Positions 18,618 through 28,405 of a DNA stretch of 64,000 nt are shown here, one piece after another. The stretch comes from Thermococcus onnurineus NA1 (lineage in GTDB: Archaea > Methanobacteriota_B > Thermococci > Thermococcales > Thermococcaceae). Under the pieces are notes generated by a model, which did not search any database, was not told where the DNA came from, and was given only the letters and a program-made list of their open reading frames with translations. Position 1 is the stretch's first letter; the number at the start of each line of letters is the position of its first letter. Where the stretch lies: contig NC_011529.1 of assembly GCF_000018365.1 (NCBI RefSeq), positions 806,001 through 870,000 on the forward strand, read 5' to 3'. The position numbers and the translations under genes were made by a program.

Positions 18618-19486
18618 TGCCGAAGTTCATTGCAGTAAAGCTCATCCCGAAGGGGCCGTTTCGGGACATCCCAAGGGCTGACACACTGTTCGGAGCAATA
18701 GGAAACGCAATCTCAGCCATCCATGGACAATCGGCTGTCGAGGAACTTGTGGATGCCTTCGTGGGCGGTGCGAGGATAAGCTCCGCGTTCCCATATTCCG
18801 GAGACACCTACTACCTACCAAAGCCCCTGAGCGTTGAGCCGGCTCTGGAGGGAATTCTCACAGGGCTCGATGAGGAGGAGCGCTATACAACGGCGAAGAG
18901 GCTCAGAAAGGCAAAGTACCTAGACCTCAAAAACTTCGAGCTTGCACTCCGGCTGCGGCCCTTCACTATCCCAGAAGAAATTCCCTACGCCAGAGTGGAC
19001 GTGCCCAGAGTTGTCCTTGACAGGGTTACACAGGATTCTTCGATATACTTCTGGGAGGAGATCAGGTTTAGAGAGAAGAGCGGAGTCTACTTCCTCTATT
19101 CAGGCCCGCGGGAGGTGTTCGATGGATATATAGCACCGGCCATGAGGTTCCTCGGCGACACGGGCATAGGTGGGAAATCGACCTGGGGGGCAGGGCTGTT
19201 TGAGGTCGAGTTCCACGAGATGAAAATAGACGCACCTGGAAGCGAGTACAGCGTTACCCTCTCGAATGCCCTCCCGACCAAAACCCCCGTGCTCTGGAGG
19301 CTCCTCAGGAAAGGCGGCTGGAGCTTCGGCAGGAGGAAGCCGCGGATGACGTTCATCGCAGAGGGCTCAATCGTGAAAAATGATCCGGGAGGGATGGAAA
19401 GGCTTGAGCTGGGTTTAAGCCATGAAGTTTACGTCTACGGTCTCACCTTCCCGCTGGGCGTTGAACTCCCGGAGGGTCTGGAATGA
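18617..19486 (+). CDS. csm4: Csm4, crRNA 5'-tag binding subunit
   Basis: 289-residue RAMP protein, Cas5 group. LFGAIGNAISAIHG near the N-terminus and the glycine-rich GDTGIGGKSTWGAGLFEVE are characteristic. In Csm complexes it caps the tag end together with Cas10. ATG 18617 overlaps the csm3 stop by one base (TGATG); a GTG one codon earlier is possible. Confidence 0.92.
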   Translation: MPKFIAVKLIPKGPFRDIPRADTLFGAIGNAISAIHGQSAVEELVDAFVGGARISSAFPYSGDTYYLPKPLSVEPALEGILTGLDEEERYTTAKRLRKAKYLDLKNFELALRLRPFTIPEEIPYARVDVPRVVLDRVTQDSSIYFWEEIRFREKSGVYFLYSGPREVFDGYIAPAMRFLGDTGIGGKSTWGAGLFEVEFHEMKIDAPGSEYSVTLSNALPTKTPVLWRLLRKGGWSFGRRKPRMTFIAEGSIVKNDPGGMERLELGLSHEVYVYGLTFPLGVELPEGLE

Positions 19487-20676
19487 CCGAGCGAACACTC
19501 AAAGTTCTCTCGCCACTTCATATCGGAACCGGGAACGAGCTGACGCCGGTGGACATCTACCCTCGGGAAAACATCATCCATGTCCTTGACACTGAGAGGC
19601 TCGTGAACGACCTCATGAACCTTGGGGTGGAGCTGAACGAGATACTCGCCCTGCTCAAGAATCCTCCCGGGGACGCATACATCTGGAAGGGTTATATCGA
19701 GGAGTTCCACCTCGATCCCTCGGACTATTCCATATACACCCTAAAAATCCATGGAAAGATTGGGAGAAAGAGCATGCAGATAAAGGAATTCATCAAGCTC
19801 AACGGAAGGCCCTACATTCCGGGCTCGTCCCTCAAGGGGGCGATAAGAACCGCGGTGCTTTACAAAGCCCTAAAGGAGTGCGGCGATGCCCGGGCGGTCA
19901 TGAGGGTCGTCTCAAAGGTAAACGGTGATGTTGCGAGAGACATTGGACGGAGTGAGGACGTGCTCGACTACTACATGAGCTTCCTTTCAAGGGCCAGGAT
20001 AGACAGAAAACGCGCTGACGATCTGCTCGAAGCCATAGTCTTCGGGATGGAGCCTGATAGACGGTCTAAGATCCGTTACGAACCGAAGCGCGACCCGATG
20101 AAAGCGCTCATCGTTCGGGACAGCAAACCAGTAGGCCGAAAGCACCTGGCGGTCTACCACGTTGAGGTCATCGGCAATCCGCAACCCATACCGATATGGG
20201 TCGAAGCCATTGAACCTGGAGCGGCTACGGACGTCGAGATACATGTGGACACCGAGGCCCTCAGGCTTAACGCCGACTACTTCAACGGTCTCCTCTGGGA
20301 GTGCCTTAAAGAGAGAGGAGAACCGGGGGAGGTCTTCGAAGACTTCCTGTGGGAGGCCGTCGACGAGTTCTACACTGCGGTAATGAAATACGAGACCATA
20401 GAGGTTCAAAAGTTTGGGAGGTACACCTCTCAGGTCCGGTCGTTCTACGCCTCCCTGGAAGATCACTCGGGGCACGTTTTGAGGCTTGGATGGGGGAGCG
20501 GTTGGCTGGCGATGACGATAGGACTGCTCCTTGTTGAGAAGGGCTACAAGTGGGAGAATGTGAGGAAAAAACTCGGACTCGGAAAGAAGCCCGGTGGGAG
20601 TGGTTTCTCAAGGGAGTTCCCCAAGACCAGGAGGCTGGCCGACGGAATGCCCATGGGGTGGGTGGTGCTGGAATGA
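19483..20676 (+). CDS. csm5: Csm5, RAMP protein at the crRNA 3' end
   Basis: 397 residues, opening with TLKVLSPLHIGTGNELTPVD and carrying YIPGSSLKGAIRTAVLY, both RAMP signatures close to those in csm3. Csm5 binds the 3' end of the complex and recruits trimming nucleases in studied systems. A glycine-rich LRLGWGSGWLAMTIG segment near the C-terminus is typical. 4-nt overlaps join it to csm4 and the csx1-type gene. Confidence 0.93.
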   Translation: MTERTLKVLSPLHIGTGNELTPVDIYPRENIIHVLDTERLVNDLMNLGVELNEILALLKNPPGDAYIWKGYIEEFHLDPSDYSIYTLKIHGKIGRKSMQIKEFIKLNGRPYIPGSSLKGAIRTAVLYKALKECGDARAVMRVVSKVNGDVARDIGRSEDVLDYYMSFLSRARIDRKRADDLLEAIVFGMEPDRRSKIRYEPKRDPMKALIVRDSKPVGRKHLAVYHVEVIGNPQPIPIWVEAIEPGAATDVEIHVDTEALRLNADYFNGLLWECLKERGEPGEVFEDFLWEAVDEFYTAVMKYETIEVQKFGRYTSQVRSFYASLEDHSGHVLRLGWGSGWLAMTIGLLLVEKGYKWENVRKKLGLGKKPGGSGFSREFPKTRRLADGMPMGWVVLE

Positions 20677-21971
20677 AGCTCCTCGTTGTCTCCTGGGGCG
20701 ACTTTGAAAGATGGAAAGAGACCAAGTATCGCTTTGGGGGAGAGACCTCAGTAGGGCCCTCAACACTCCCGATACTTCAAAAGGTCATCAAACCGGACTG
20801 GACCGTCATAGTTCTCTCGGACACTATTGGGAAGGACTTCTCCTCGGTGGAGACTCTGAGAGAGGACGTGAGGAATAGGGTTATGGATTTCCTCGACAGG
20901 ATAGGAGCCGGCAGAGAGGTAGACGTCATTATCGCCCCCGGGATAGGCGAATTCACCCACGGGAGCTTCAGGGGAAGTGCTATGGATGCCTACTACTACG
21001 TTCTCCACGCCCTCTCTGAGATAATCCCAACCAAAGGCGATCTCGAAGTCCACTTTGACTCGACGCACGGGCTCAACTACGTAACCCTGCTGACGTATAG
21101 GGCGCTCAAAGACCTCCTGGGCATCGCGGCGGTAATGAACACCGTCACCTTCTACGCCTACAACTCCGACCCGTTCGTTCCCAAAATAACGAAGGAGCTG
21201 AACATAAACACGATAGAAACGACGATGGTCAAACCAACCCCCCTATCTGAGCCTTTGCCCGGCTTTGATGAGTACCTGTGCCCGTACTCAATGGAAAGGG
21301 CCGAGTTCGTAAGGCTCAAGGGCTCTCTGAACACTTTAAAGAACCTGAGAAAGGAGAAGAAAAAGCTTGAGGCGTGGATTGGCTCTCTGCTCTTCGGGCT
21401 TCCCCTTCTTTTTCTGGAGGAGTTCCCCGACATTGGAAGGCTGGAATCATACATTGAGGAGCTCGCCGAAACGTGGGGGGGAGCGATAGCCGTTAACGCC
21501 GAAGAAAAGGCAGTAACACGAAGACTGGCCTTTGGCAGTGGCTTTGGAACGCTCGTCAAGCTCCTCTTCCAAGCGAGGATAACCAGGGGCCTGCTTGTCG
21601 AAGAACCCTACTCCATCGAGAAGCTTTACAGCGTCTCGGATAGGCTCTTCCGAGGAAGCACCCTGCAGAGGGTAAGAGTGGAGCTCGGTAAGATTGAGGA
21701 TAAAGCAATAAAATACGCAAGGAAAGGGGCATTTCCGCGGGACATTCCCCTGCGGGATTTCCTTGGGTTTGACGCCGCCAACCGGGAGGTGAGTCCAAGG
21801 AACGTGCTCGCCCACGCCGGCCTCGAAGCGAACGTCGTCGAAGTATCGATGGAGGCCTGGGAGCCCAAACGGCCCGAGGAAGAGGCAGGAAGGCACACTC
21901 ACCTGAAGTACACACCGGTGGGACTCAAAAAGGTGGAGGACATCGTAAGCAGGGCGCTGAAGGAGAGCTAA
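20673..21971 (+). CDS. csx1: Csx1-type CARF-HEPN ribonuclease
   Basis: 432 residues. The N-terminal half is a CARF-like Rossmann domain (LLVVSWGDF, IIAPGIGEFTHGSFRGSAMD, VHFDSTHGLNYVTLL), expected to bind cyclic oligoadenylate made by Cas10. The C-terminal half is helical and holds the HEPN motif RNVLAH, Arg376 to His381. Activated enzymes of this family cut RNA non-specifically. The csm-operon position is that of csm6, but the sequence looks more like Pyrococcus Csx1. Start ATG 20673 overlaps csm5 by 4 nt. Confidence 0.88.
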   Translation: MKLLVVSWGDFERWKETKYRFGGETSVGPSTLPILQKVIKPDWTVIVLSDTIGKDFSSVETLREDVRNRVMDFLDRIGAGREVDVIIAPGIGEFTHGSFRGSAMDAYYYVLHALSEIIPTKGDLEVHFDSTHGLNYVTLLTYRALKDLLGIAAVMNTVTFYAYNSDPFVPKITKELNINTIETTMVKPTPLSEPLPGFDEYLCPYSMERAEFVRLKGSLNTLKNLRKEKKKLEAWIGSLLFGLPLLFLEEFPDIGRLESYIEELAETWGGAIAVNAEEKAVTRRLAFGSGFGTLVKLLFQARITRGLLVEEPYSIEKLYSVSDRLFRGSTLQRVRVELGKIEDKAIKYARKGAFPRDIPLRDFLGFDAANREVSPRNVLAHAGLEANVVEVSMEAWEPKRPEEEAGRHTHLKYTPVGLKKVEDIVSRALKES

Positions 21972-22032
21972 GGTGTGTTACTAACTATGGGCTCACTGGG
22001 TGTCAGCAAACCAGACAGGATGTCCCTGACGG

Positions 22033-22821
22033 GTTTCCGTAGGACAGAGTTGTGTGGAAATGGCTCCGGCCCGCCGTACTGGGGGAAGAACCTGTAAATG
22101 TTTCAGTGGGACAGAATTGTGTGGAAGCTTGACGTAGATGGTCGTGGTGTTCGTGCTCAGGTCGAGTTTCAGTAGGACAGAATTGTGTGGAAACTGTCCG
22201 GTGCCCGCCCAAACTGTGACATGGTGCTCGGTTTCAGTAGGACAGAATTGTGTGGAAACTAATGCGGCGACCTCTAACCTAACGAAGCCCGGTGAAGTTT
22301 CAGTAGGACAGAATTGTGTGGAAACAGATCCTCGACCAGGTCGCTGATGAGCTTCGGGCCGGACTCCAGGGTTTCAGTAGGACAGAATTGTGTGGAAATG
22401 TCTCCTGCTTTTGCTCTTCGCTGAGCCACTCGCTTTTGGTTTCAGTGGGGACAGAATTGTGTGGAAACACGTATTCTGTCAACAGCCGATACGTTACTAC
22501 TATATACGTTTCAGTGGGGACAAAATTGTGTGGAAACTCGATCGTGTCTGTGTTATAGTCAGCGAGGTAGTCAACTTTTAGTGGGGACAGAATTGTGTGG
22601 GAAGTACCTTGCCGTTATTGTTCCGTAAGGGTCATTTTTCAACGCCTTAATGTTTCCGTAGAACAGAGTTGTGTGAAAACAACTGAATCTTGTCGGCGCT
22701 ATACCAGTAGTGGCCCTGATATTTCCGTAGAACATAATTGTATGGAAACAGCTAGCTCGGCAGGCTTGCCTCATCGCCACAGTAGAACGCCCGTTTCTGT
22801 AGAACGTAATCGTGTGGAAAC
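22033..22821 (+). CRISPR. CRISPR array 2, 12 increasingly degenerate repeats
   Basis: Repeats of the form GTTTCAGTAG...GTGTGGAAAC begin at about 22033, 22100, 22166, 22231, 22297, 22371, 22439, 22508, 22575, 22652, 22721 and 22793. Copies 3-6 are nearly identical; copies 7-9 carry an extra G (AGTGGGGACA), and copies 10-12 have several changes (GTTTCCGTAGAAC). The first two are also altered. Spacers are about 36-48 nt. It begins 61 nt after csx1 with no leader-like region, so any transcription probably comes from the cas operon. It differs from array 1 at repeat position 4 and at the last base. Confidence 0.93.
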
Positions 22822-22942
22822 TCACTGCTTTAAGCCGGTCAGCCTTACGAGCGGGGCCATAAAGCTGCTCTCCGAGAAAAGTCCCTGTAACAGGGAATGG
22901 AAAAGAACGGCCCTAGAGCATAATCTAAAACTCAAAGAGACC

Positions 22943-23587
22943 TCAGTCCTCAAGCCAGATCTCAAGCCTCTGCTTGCCCTTTCCGAGGCTGGAGCGCTTG
23001 AGCTTCTTGAGGTGTCCTATCTCCTTTATGTCCTTCACGTGCGTTCCGCCACAAGGGATGACCTCGAAGTCCCTTATCTGAGTGTATCTCGTCTCTCCTT
23101 CCCACCATATCTTCATCTCGCCGCCTTCGTCGACGTATTTGTTGAACAGCTCTATGATCTTCTCCTTGTACTGGTTAACGTTTTCCGGATAGAGGATGTC
23201 GTACCTACCTTTCTCAGCGCTCATCCCACTGCCATAGAGCTCCCAGTTGCCTTCCCCAAGAACCTCATTGAGGACGTGCTCGAGGAGGTGCATGGCCGAG
23301 TGGATGCGCATGAGCTTGTACCTGTAGTCCCAGTCTATTTTGAGCTCGACCTCGTCACCTGGCTTGAACTTCCCCGGCTCAGCAACGGCGTGCCAGACGT
23401 TTCCAGCATCGTCCTTATAGACGTCCAGAACTTCGACGCCGTTTATCGTCCCCCTGTCGTGGGGCTGACCGCCGCCGGTAGGGTAGAAAATCGTCTGGTC
23501 AAGGAGGAGTGCACCCTCCCTAATCTCAAGAACCTTCGCTTTTGCTTCCTTAAGGTAGGCGTCCTCATAGTAGAGCTTCCTCGTCAT
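22943..23587 (-). CDS. alaX: Alanyl-tRNA editing protein AlaX (medium form)
   Basis: 214-residue free-standing editing domain that hydrolyses mischarged Ser-tRNA(Ala) or Gly-tRNA(Ala). The zinc site is HSAMHLLEH plus CGGTHVKDI. FYPTGGGQPHDRGTI is the family's glycine-rich signature, and the N-terminal beta-barrel marks the AlaX-M type. ATG 23587 is preceded by AAGGTGGT; a GTG at 23596 lies inside that site. It is single and reads toward CRISPR array 2. Confidence 0.92.
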   Translation of the reverse strand: MTRKLYYEDAYLKEAKAKVLEIREGALLLDQTIFYPTGGGQPHDRGTINGVEVLDVYKDDAGNVWHAVAEPGKFKPGDEVELKIDWDYRYKLMRIHSAMHLLEHVLNEVLGEGNWELYGSGMSAEKGRYDILYPENVNQYKEKIIELFNKYVDEGGEMKIWWEGETRYTQIRDFEVIPCGGTHVKDIKEIGHLKKLKRSSLGKGKQRLEIWLED

Positions 23588-23648
23588 TAAGACCACCTTA
23601 GAAAAGTTGGAAAGCAGGTTTAAATGAATATCGAAAAGAAAGAAATGC

Positions 23649-25103
23649 TCAGTGCTTCTTCCAGATGAAGATGGCCAGACCTATAAGCACAAACGCACCG
23701 ACGATGCCCGCTATCTGAGTTGTACTCAGATTTGACTCAGTGCCTTTCTGAACATCGAGTGTATAACGAACCTCAAGCTGGTCATATCCCTCCAGAAGGT
23801 TCATAATATCCTGCCGGGATGCACCATAGCGGATGAACGTATTGGCTGTTATGATTATCTTATTTCCTGACCGGGTGACGTTCAGGGTGAAGTAGTTGCC
23901 GTGCAGCTCTCTTGAGACCGGCTCAGGAACGGAAACAAACTCTCCATTATCTGGAAGAACAACCTCCGTGGTAAACGTATAGTTGTACTCGGCTAATGCC
24001 CTGATAGTCTCGAGGGATGATAATCCCATAGTAGGATTGAATATGTAAACGTAGGTTCCGTTTTCAAGTTTAGTGTAGTTTTCGAGAAGATAACTGAGAC
24101 CTATAACAAGAGGGCCAGTTTCATTGAGTCCCTCAACGTAAGCACTCGCGTTGTATATCACAGCCCCCATTCCTACAAATCTCTGTGCGTACTCCGAGAT
24201 CATCAAGCTCTTGAAGTTATCAACCCCATACGAAGCAACTAGGCTTTTCATGTCGTCTATCTCGTCTTGTGGATTTAGATAGACCTCTCTCATTTTTAGT
24301 TCTGTCTTACCATCAGAAAAGACTGTAAGCGTGACATACTCATGTGTAGCTCTCTTCTGGAAAGTCTCTTCACCTTTGTAAGGTGTTTGATAAGTTATTG
24401 AAAAGTCATTATACTCATCAAAAAGGCTTCCGAATCCTTCGAGGGACAGATACGGCTCCAGCTTTATCGTGGAGGCAACTGTTACTGTGTCGTCCGTTAT
24501 CGTTGGAACGACCTCGAAGAGGCTCTGATTAAATGTCTTCTTGTAAGGCAACGGATAGGAAAGCAGTGTAGCGTCAGGCGGAAGATGGATTACAAACTCA
24601 TTGTGCATAATAACCCAGTAGGGATATCCGGTATCCGGATAAGACGCCCCTATAAGCCCTCTGGTTGGGTCTATGATGATCTCCCAGAAGTCCCCATAAG
24701 AGTAGTACTTGGCCATTCCGACGGCTATTGCATTGAAAACCACCGTGATGTTGTCTCCGTTGGGAATCCCATACACCTTTACTGTCGCGTTATTTACATC
24801 AATCCCGATCTGTTCTATGATTTGGACATAGTAAGCAAGCTGTTGCTCTTCAGCTAGTTTTATGGCGTCTTCAACGCTACCGTTTGTTTGGTTGAGGTAA
24901 TATTCAATCTGCTCTTGAATTTTATCTTTGGGGCGGAGCCATACACTTATCAGCGTGATGTTTGCGTCCCCATTCTCGAACAGTCTGATTTTGAAGGTAA
25001 AGCTCTCCTCATATATTTCAACAGTCGTGGTTGCCCCTACACTTCCAAACATAGGAGCTAGGAGCATAAAGATAAGGAGACCCCCTAAAACGTTCCTTCT
25101 CAT
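23649..25103 (-). CDS. Secreted, membrane-anchored protein of unknown function
   Basis: 484 residues from ATG 25103, which follows GGGAGGTAGATGG. An N-terminal signal peptide (NVLGGLLIFMLLAPMFGSVGA) and a C-terminal transmembrane helix (IAGIVGAFVLIGLAIFIWKKH) bound a beta-rich extracellular region with several N-x-S/T sites. Two halves each begin with a similar theme (FKIRLFENGDANITLISVWL and VTLTVFSDGKTELKMREVYL), both followed by a Pro-x-D/E segment, so the ectodomain may be an internal duplication. No catalytic motif seen. TATA-like GTTAAATA lies near 25150-25158 on the minus strand. Confidence 0.8.
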   Translation of the reverse strand: MRRNVLGGLLIFMLLAPMFGSVGATTTVEIYEESFTFKIRLFENGDANITLISVWLRPKDKIQEQIEYYLNQTNGSVEDAIKLAEEQQLAYYVQIIEQIGIDVNNATVKVYGIPNGDNITVVFNAIAVGMAKYYSYGDFWEIIIDPTRGLIGASYPDTGYPYWVIMHNEFVIHLPPDATLLSYPLPYKKTFNQSLFEVVPTITDDTVTVASTIKLEPYLSLEGFGSLFDEYNDFSITYQTPYKGEETFQKRATHEYVTLTVFSDGKTELKMREVYLNPQDEIDDMKSLVASYGVDNFKSLMISEYAQRFVGMGAVIYNASAYVEGLNETGPLVIGLSYLLENYTKLENGTYVYIFNPTMGLSSLETIRALAEYNYTFTTEVVLPDNGEFVSVPEPVSRELHGNYFTLNVTRSGNKIIITANTFIRYGASRQDIMNLLEGYDQLEVRYTLDVQKGTESNLSTTQIAGIVGAFVLIGLAIFIWKKH

Positions 25104-25223
25104 TATCCATCTACCTCCCGCACATGTGTAGATAGCATTAGACCCCTGGGTATTTAACTTTATCTCAGAAAAGCCAGAATAAAAGGCCATCTAAAACTAG
25201 AAAAAGTGAAAGGAGCAAAGAGT

Positions 25224-26498
25224 TCAGCTCGTCCACTTGGAAGAGTCCATTTCGCCTTCGGTCTTGGCGACTATGGTGGTTCCAGCCAGATCGCCGGTGA
25301 CGTTTACCATAGTTCTGCCCATGTCAAGTATTGCGTCGATTCCGAGTATCATGGCATAAGCCAAAGCTACAGGACTTCCCTCCACGAGTTCGAGGCCAAC
25401 GCTCTGGAGCACCATGGCCAGCATTATAGCCCCCGCACCCGGAACGCCAGCGGTTCCAATCGAGGCAAGTACAGCCGTGAGGATGACCACGAGCTGCTGC
25501 TCAAGTGTCAGCGGCTGGCCTATTGCGTTCGCAACGAAGAGCACCGTGACACCCTGGTAGAGCGCAGTTCCGTCCATGTTTATCGTCGCGCCAAGGGGCA
25601 GGGTGAAGGAGAATATGCCCTTGTCAACGCCCATCTCCTCCTCGGCAACGCGCATTGTGACGGGTAAAGTTCCGCTGGAGCTCCTAGTAACAAAGGCAGT
25701 AATCATAGCGTCCTTTGCCTTCTTAAGGAACTTAAACGGGTCGATGCCGAAGACCTTGAGCAGGACGCCGTAGACCAAGAGTATCTGGAGGATGAGGCCA
25801 AGATAAACCGCTACGACAACCTTGACGAGTGGTCCGGCGACGTTCGGGCCGAACTGGCCGATGACGTAGTAAATCAGGGCAAAGACACCTATTGGAGCGT
25901 ACTGCATGACACCGGCGACTATCTTGTACATCGCCTCGGCGGCGGCATCCATAACTCTGAAGAGCGTCTCAGCTGAGCTTCTGATCCTTTCATCTTCACT
26001 GTTCATGAGGTAGCTGATGGCTATTCCAAAGACTATGGCGAAGAATATCGTAGGCAGAACCTGGCCACTTGAAAGGGCTGCGAAGGGGTTGGTCGGAACG
26101 ATGTTGAGGAGCGTCTGGACGAGTGACGGAGCCTCTGCCTCTATAGCCTTTCCAGAGCCTGTTCCGAGCTCGATTCCAGTTCCTGGCTTGAAGAGGTTGC
26201 CCATCAGCAGGCCAAAGAACACTGCGAATGCCGATGTGGCCAGGTAATAGAGGATTATCTTGACGCCAACCCTTCCGAGCCGCGATGGATTGATACTGGC
26301 GGCGCCAACTATCAGTGAGAACAGTATTATGGGCATCACTAGCATCTTCAGGAGTCTCACAAATAGGTCTCCGAGCGGCTTTAGGGCTGCTGAATACTCT
26401 GGAAGCAGCATACCGAAGATAACACCCAGCACGAGCCCAGCGAGGATCTTGTAAAGCACAGGAATTTCAAGATATGTTCTCAATATCCCCCTTCCCAT
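25224..26498 (-). CDS. Sodium-coupled aspartate/glutamate symporter (GltPh/GltTk type)
   Basis: 424-residue DAACS/SLC1 carrier with eight membrane segments and two re-entrant hairpins. Diagnostic motifs are all present: [11 protein letters not shown] in HP1, NMDGT in TM7, the HP2 loop GTAGVPGAG and [12 protein letters not shown] in TM8, whose Arg and Asp contact the substrate side chain and amino group. Archaeal homologues take up aspartate with three sodium ions. ATG 26498 follows GAGGTGAAGCC; TATA-like sequence lies around 26546-26557. Confidence 0.93.
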   Translation of the reverse strand: MGRGILRTYLEIPVLYKILAGLVLGVIFGMLLPEYSAALKPLGDLFVRLLKMLVMPIILFSLIVGAASINPSRLGRVGVKIILYYLATSAFAVFFGLLMGNLFKPGTGIELGTGSGKAIEAEAPSLVQTLLNIVPTNPFAALSSGQVLPTIFFAIVFGIAISYLMNSEDERIRSSAETLFRVMDAAAEAMYKIVAGVMQYAPIGVFALIYYVIGQFGPNVAGPLVKVVVAVYLGLILQILLVYGVLLKVFGIDPFKFLKKAKDAMITAFVTRSSSGTLPVTMRVAEEEMGVDKGIFSFTLPLGATINMDGTALYQGVTVLFVANAIGQPLTLEQQLVVILTAVLASIGTAGVPGAGAIMLAMVLQSVGLELVEGSPVALAYAMILGIDAILDMGRTMVNVTGDLAGTTIVAKTEGEMDSSKWTS

Positions 26499-26601
26499 TG
26501 GCTTCACCTCTTTAAGAATGACGTCGAAATAGCATTAATAGCGACATTATATTAACTTTTACCAAAAAAAGTTGACAATATGACAGAAAATCGTGGAAAA
26601 T

Positions 26602-27336
26602 TTAGAGAAATCTGAGAGAAACGTCGCCATGGAGCACCCGCACTCTGCCCTTTGGTGTTTCGAGGATCAGCGCGCCGTCCACATCTATGTCCACAGCCCT
26701 GCCGACGAGTTCTGTTTCATCGTCGATTATCTTGACTTCCTTCCCGAGGACAATGCTCCTCTCCTTCAGCGCGGATATTATCTCAGCATATCGTCCATTG
26801 AGAAAGAGTCTGTACCAGTGGTCGAGATTCCTAATAAGGGCGTGGAAGACTTCTGACAGAGAAACCTCACGGCCGAGGAACTCTCTCATCGAGGTCGCCA
26901 TTTTCCTGAGCTCCTCAGGGGCGTCGTTGTTCACGTTGAGGCCTATCCCGAGAATAACGAACTCCCCGATCCTTCCCTCAGTAAGAACCCCGCAGATTTT
27001 TCTCCCGTTTACCCAGACGTCGTTGGGCCATTTTATACCCGCTTCGATTCCAAATTTCCAGAGAGTATCGACAACGGCCAAGGCTCCGATGAAGACGAGC
27101 TTGGAAAGGTGCTTGGGCTCAGCCTTAGGCTTCAGGATGACACTCATCCAGAGGCCTCCCTCCGGGGAGGCCCAGGTGCGACCTTTTCGCCCCTTTCCGG
27201 CGGTCTGTCTGTCCGCCACCACCACCGTCCCCTCACGCTCGTCCAGAGCGATAAGCTTGGCGTACTCGTTGGTTGAATCCACTTCGTGGAAGTGAATTAT
27301 TTTACGGCCGATAATTTCACTCCCCAGTCCCGACAT
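26602..27336 (-). CDS. birA: Biotin protein ligase BirA
   Basis: 244 residues, catalytic domain only, without the DNA-binding domain of E. coli BirA. Seen: [10 protein letters not shown], the adenylate-binding [39 protein letters not shown] and the SH3-like C-terminus ending HGDVSLRFL. It attaches biotin to a carrier lysine; the likely substrate is the biotin domain encoded at 28406-30190. Start ATG 27336 has GGTGG upstream. Divergent from FBP aldolase with 97 nt between. Confidence 0.93.
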   Translation of the reverse strand: MSGLGSEIIGRKIIHFHEVDSTNEYAKLIALDEREGTVVVADRQTAGKGRKGRTWASPEGGLWMSVILKPKAEPKHLSKLVFIGALAVVDTLWKFGIEAGIKWPNDVWVNGRKICGVLTEGRIGEFVILGIGLNVNNDAPEELRKMATSMREFLGREVSLSEVFHALIRNLDHWYRLFLNGRYAEIISALKERSIVLGKEVKIIDDETELVGRAVDIDVDGALILETPKGRVRVLHGDVSLRFL

Positions 27337-27433
27337 TAAACCACCGGCCGAACTTCTCATCCTGGACTTAAACAACTTTCCATCAAAGAAAACCTTAAAT
27401 CCCCCAAACCATATATCACCCAAGGTGATTAGT

Positions 27434-28279
27434 ATGGATGCATACCAGAGTATTGGAATTAGAAGAAGAATGAAAAGGTTCTTCCGCAGAAACGGAAGGA
27501 CGCTCATATTTGCGATGGACCACGGCTTCGAGCACGGACCGACAGATTTTGAGGAGCACTGGGAGCACGTGAACCCGAAGATAATCATTAGAAAGGTTAT
27601 GCGCGCCGGTGTTGACGGCGTCATGATGCTCCCCGGCCTCGCCAGGTTCGCCGGCGACGAAGTGAAGCCTGACAGAGGATTGATGATAAAGCTCACCAGC
27701 AAGACCAACCTCAGACCAAAAGATGAGCAGCTCCTCCAGAGCCAGCTCGGCTACGTTGGGGATGCCGTCAAACTCGGCGCCGACGCCATAGCGGCGACTG
27801 TTTACTGGGGCAGCCCGCAGGAGGACGTTATGATGCGCCAGTTCGCCGAGATAGCGAGCTACGCCCACGACATGGGCTTCCCGGTTGTGCAGTTCGCCTA
27901 TCCGCGCGGCCCGTACATCAACAAGAAGTACGGCAAAAAGGAGGACTACCGTGTTGTTATGTACGGCGCGAGGGCGGCCGTTGAGAGCGGTGCGGATATG
28001 ATAAAGACCTACTGGACTGGCTCGAAGGAGACCTTTGCCAAGGTAGTCGATGCCGCAGCGGGAGTCCCAGTCCTTCTGAGCGGCGGCGCTAAGACGGAGA
28101 ACCCAGTTGACTTCCTCAGGGTGGTTTACGACGTCATCGAAGCTGGAGGGGCCGGTGCCGTAGTTGGCAGAAACATCTTCCAGCGCGAGAACCCAGAGCC
28201 TCTAATCAAGGCCCTTATCAGGGTCATTCACCGCAATGAAGAGCCGGAAGAGGCTGCCAAGGCTGAGGGGCTTCTCTGA
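27434..28279 (+). CDS. fba: Fructose-bisphosphate aldolase, archaeal class I
   Basis: 281-residue DhnA-type Schiff-base aldolase, which acts mainly in gluconeogenesis in archaea. Seen: [11 protein letters not shown] near the N-terminus, [25 protein letters not shown], the Schiff-base lysine in [10 protein letters not shown] and phosphate loops LLSGGAKT and [12 protein letters not shown] 27434 has GGTGATT upstream; an in-frame GTG at 27425 is within that site. TATA-like CCTTAAAT near 27393. Confidence 0.95.
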   Translation: MDAYQSIGIRRRMKRFFRRNGRTLIFAMDHGFEHGPTDFEEHWEHVNPKIIIRKVMRAGVDGVMMLPGLARFAGDEVKPDRGLMIKLTSKTNLRPKDEQLLQSQLGYVGDAVKLGADAIAATVYWGSPQEDVMMRQFAEIASYAHDMGFPVVQFAYPRGPYINKKYGKKEDYRVVMYGARAAVESGADMIKTYWTGSKETFAKVVDAAAGVPVLLSGGAKTENPVDFLRVVYDVIEAGGAGAVVGRNIFQRENPEPLIKALIRVIHRNEEPEEAAKAEGLL

Positions 28280-28337
28280 ATCCCTTCTACTCATTCTTTT
28301 CGACGTTTGTCGTAATATATCTCCTCTAACGTCGGAA

Positions 28338-28347
28338 CTTTTTTAAG
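28338..28347 (+). promoter_or_regulatory. Promoter of the carboxyltransferase gene
   Basis: CTTTTTTAAG is a TATA-like element about 60 nt ahead of ATG 28406, flanked by TAACGT-type sequences on both sides. The GGTGATCAC ribosome site is at 28396-28404. Confidence 0.4.
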
Positions 28348-28405
28348 GTAACTAACGTTTAGGTGGGCATATACTAAGTGACCAACAAGAAGGCAGGTGA
28401 TCACA

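Noticed and set aside
21999-23590. Frames across array 2 and antisense to alaX
   Set aside because: Repeat-derived or antisense to a well-supported gene.
26593-26856. Plus-strand frame opposite birA
   Set aside because: Fully antisense to a gene with clear catalytic motifs; no own signals.
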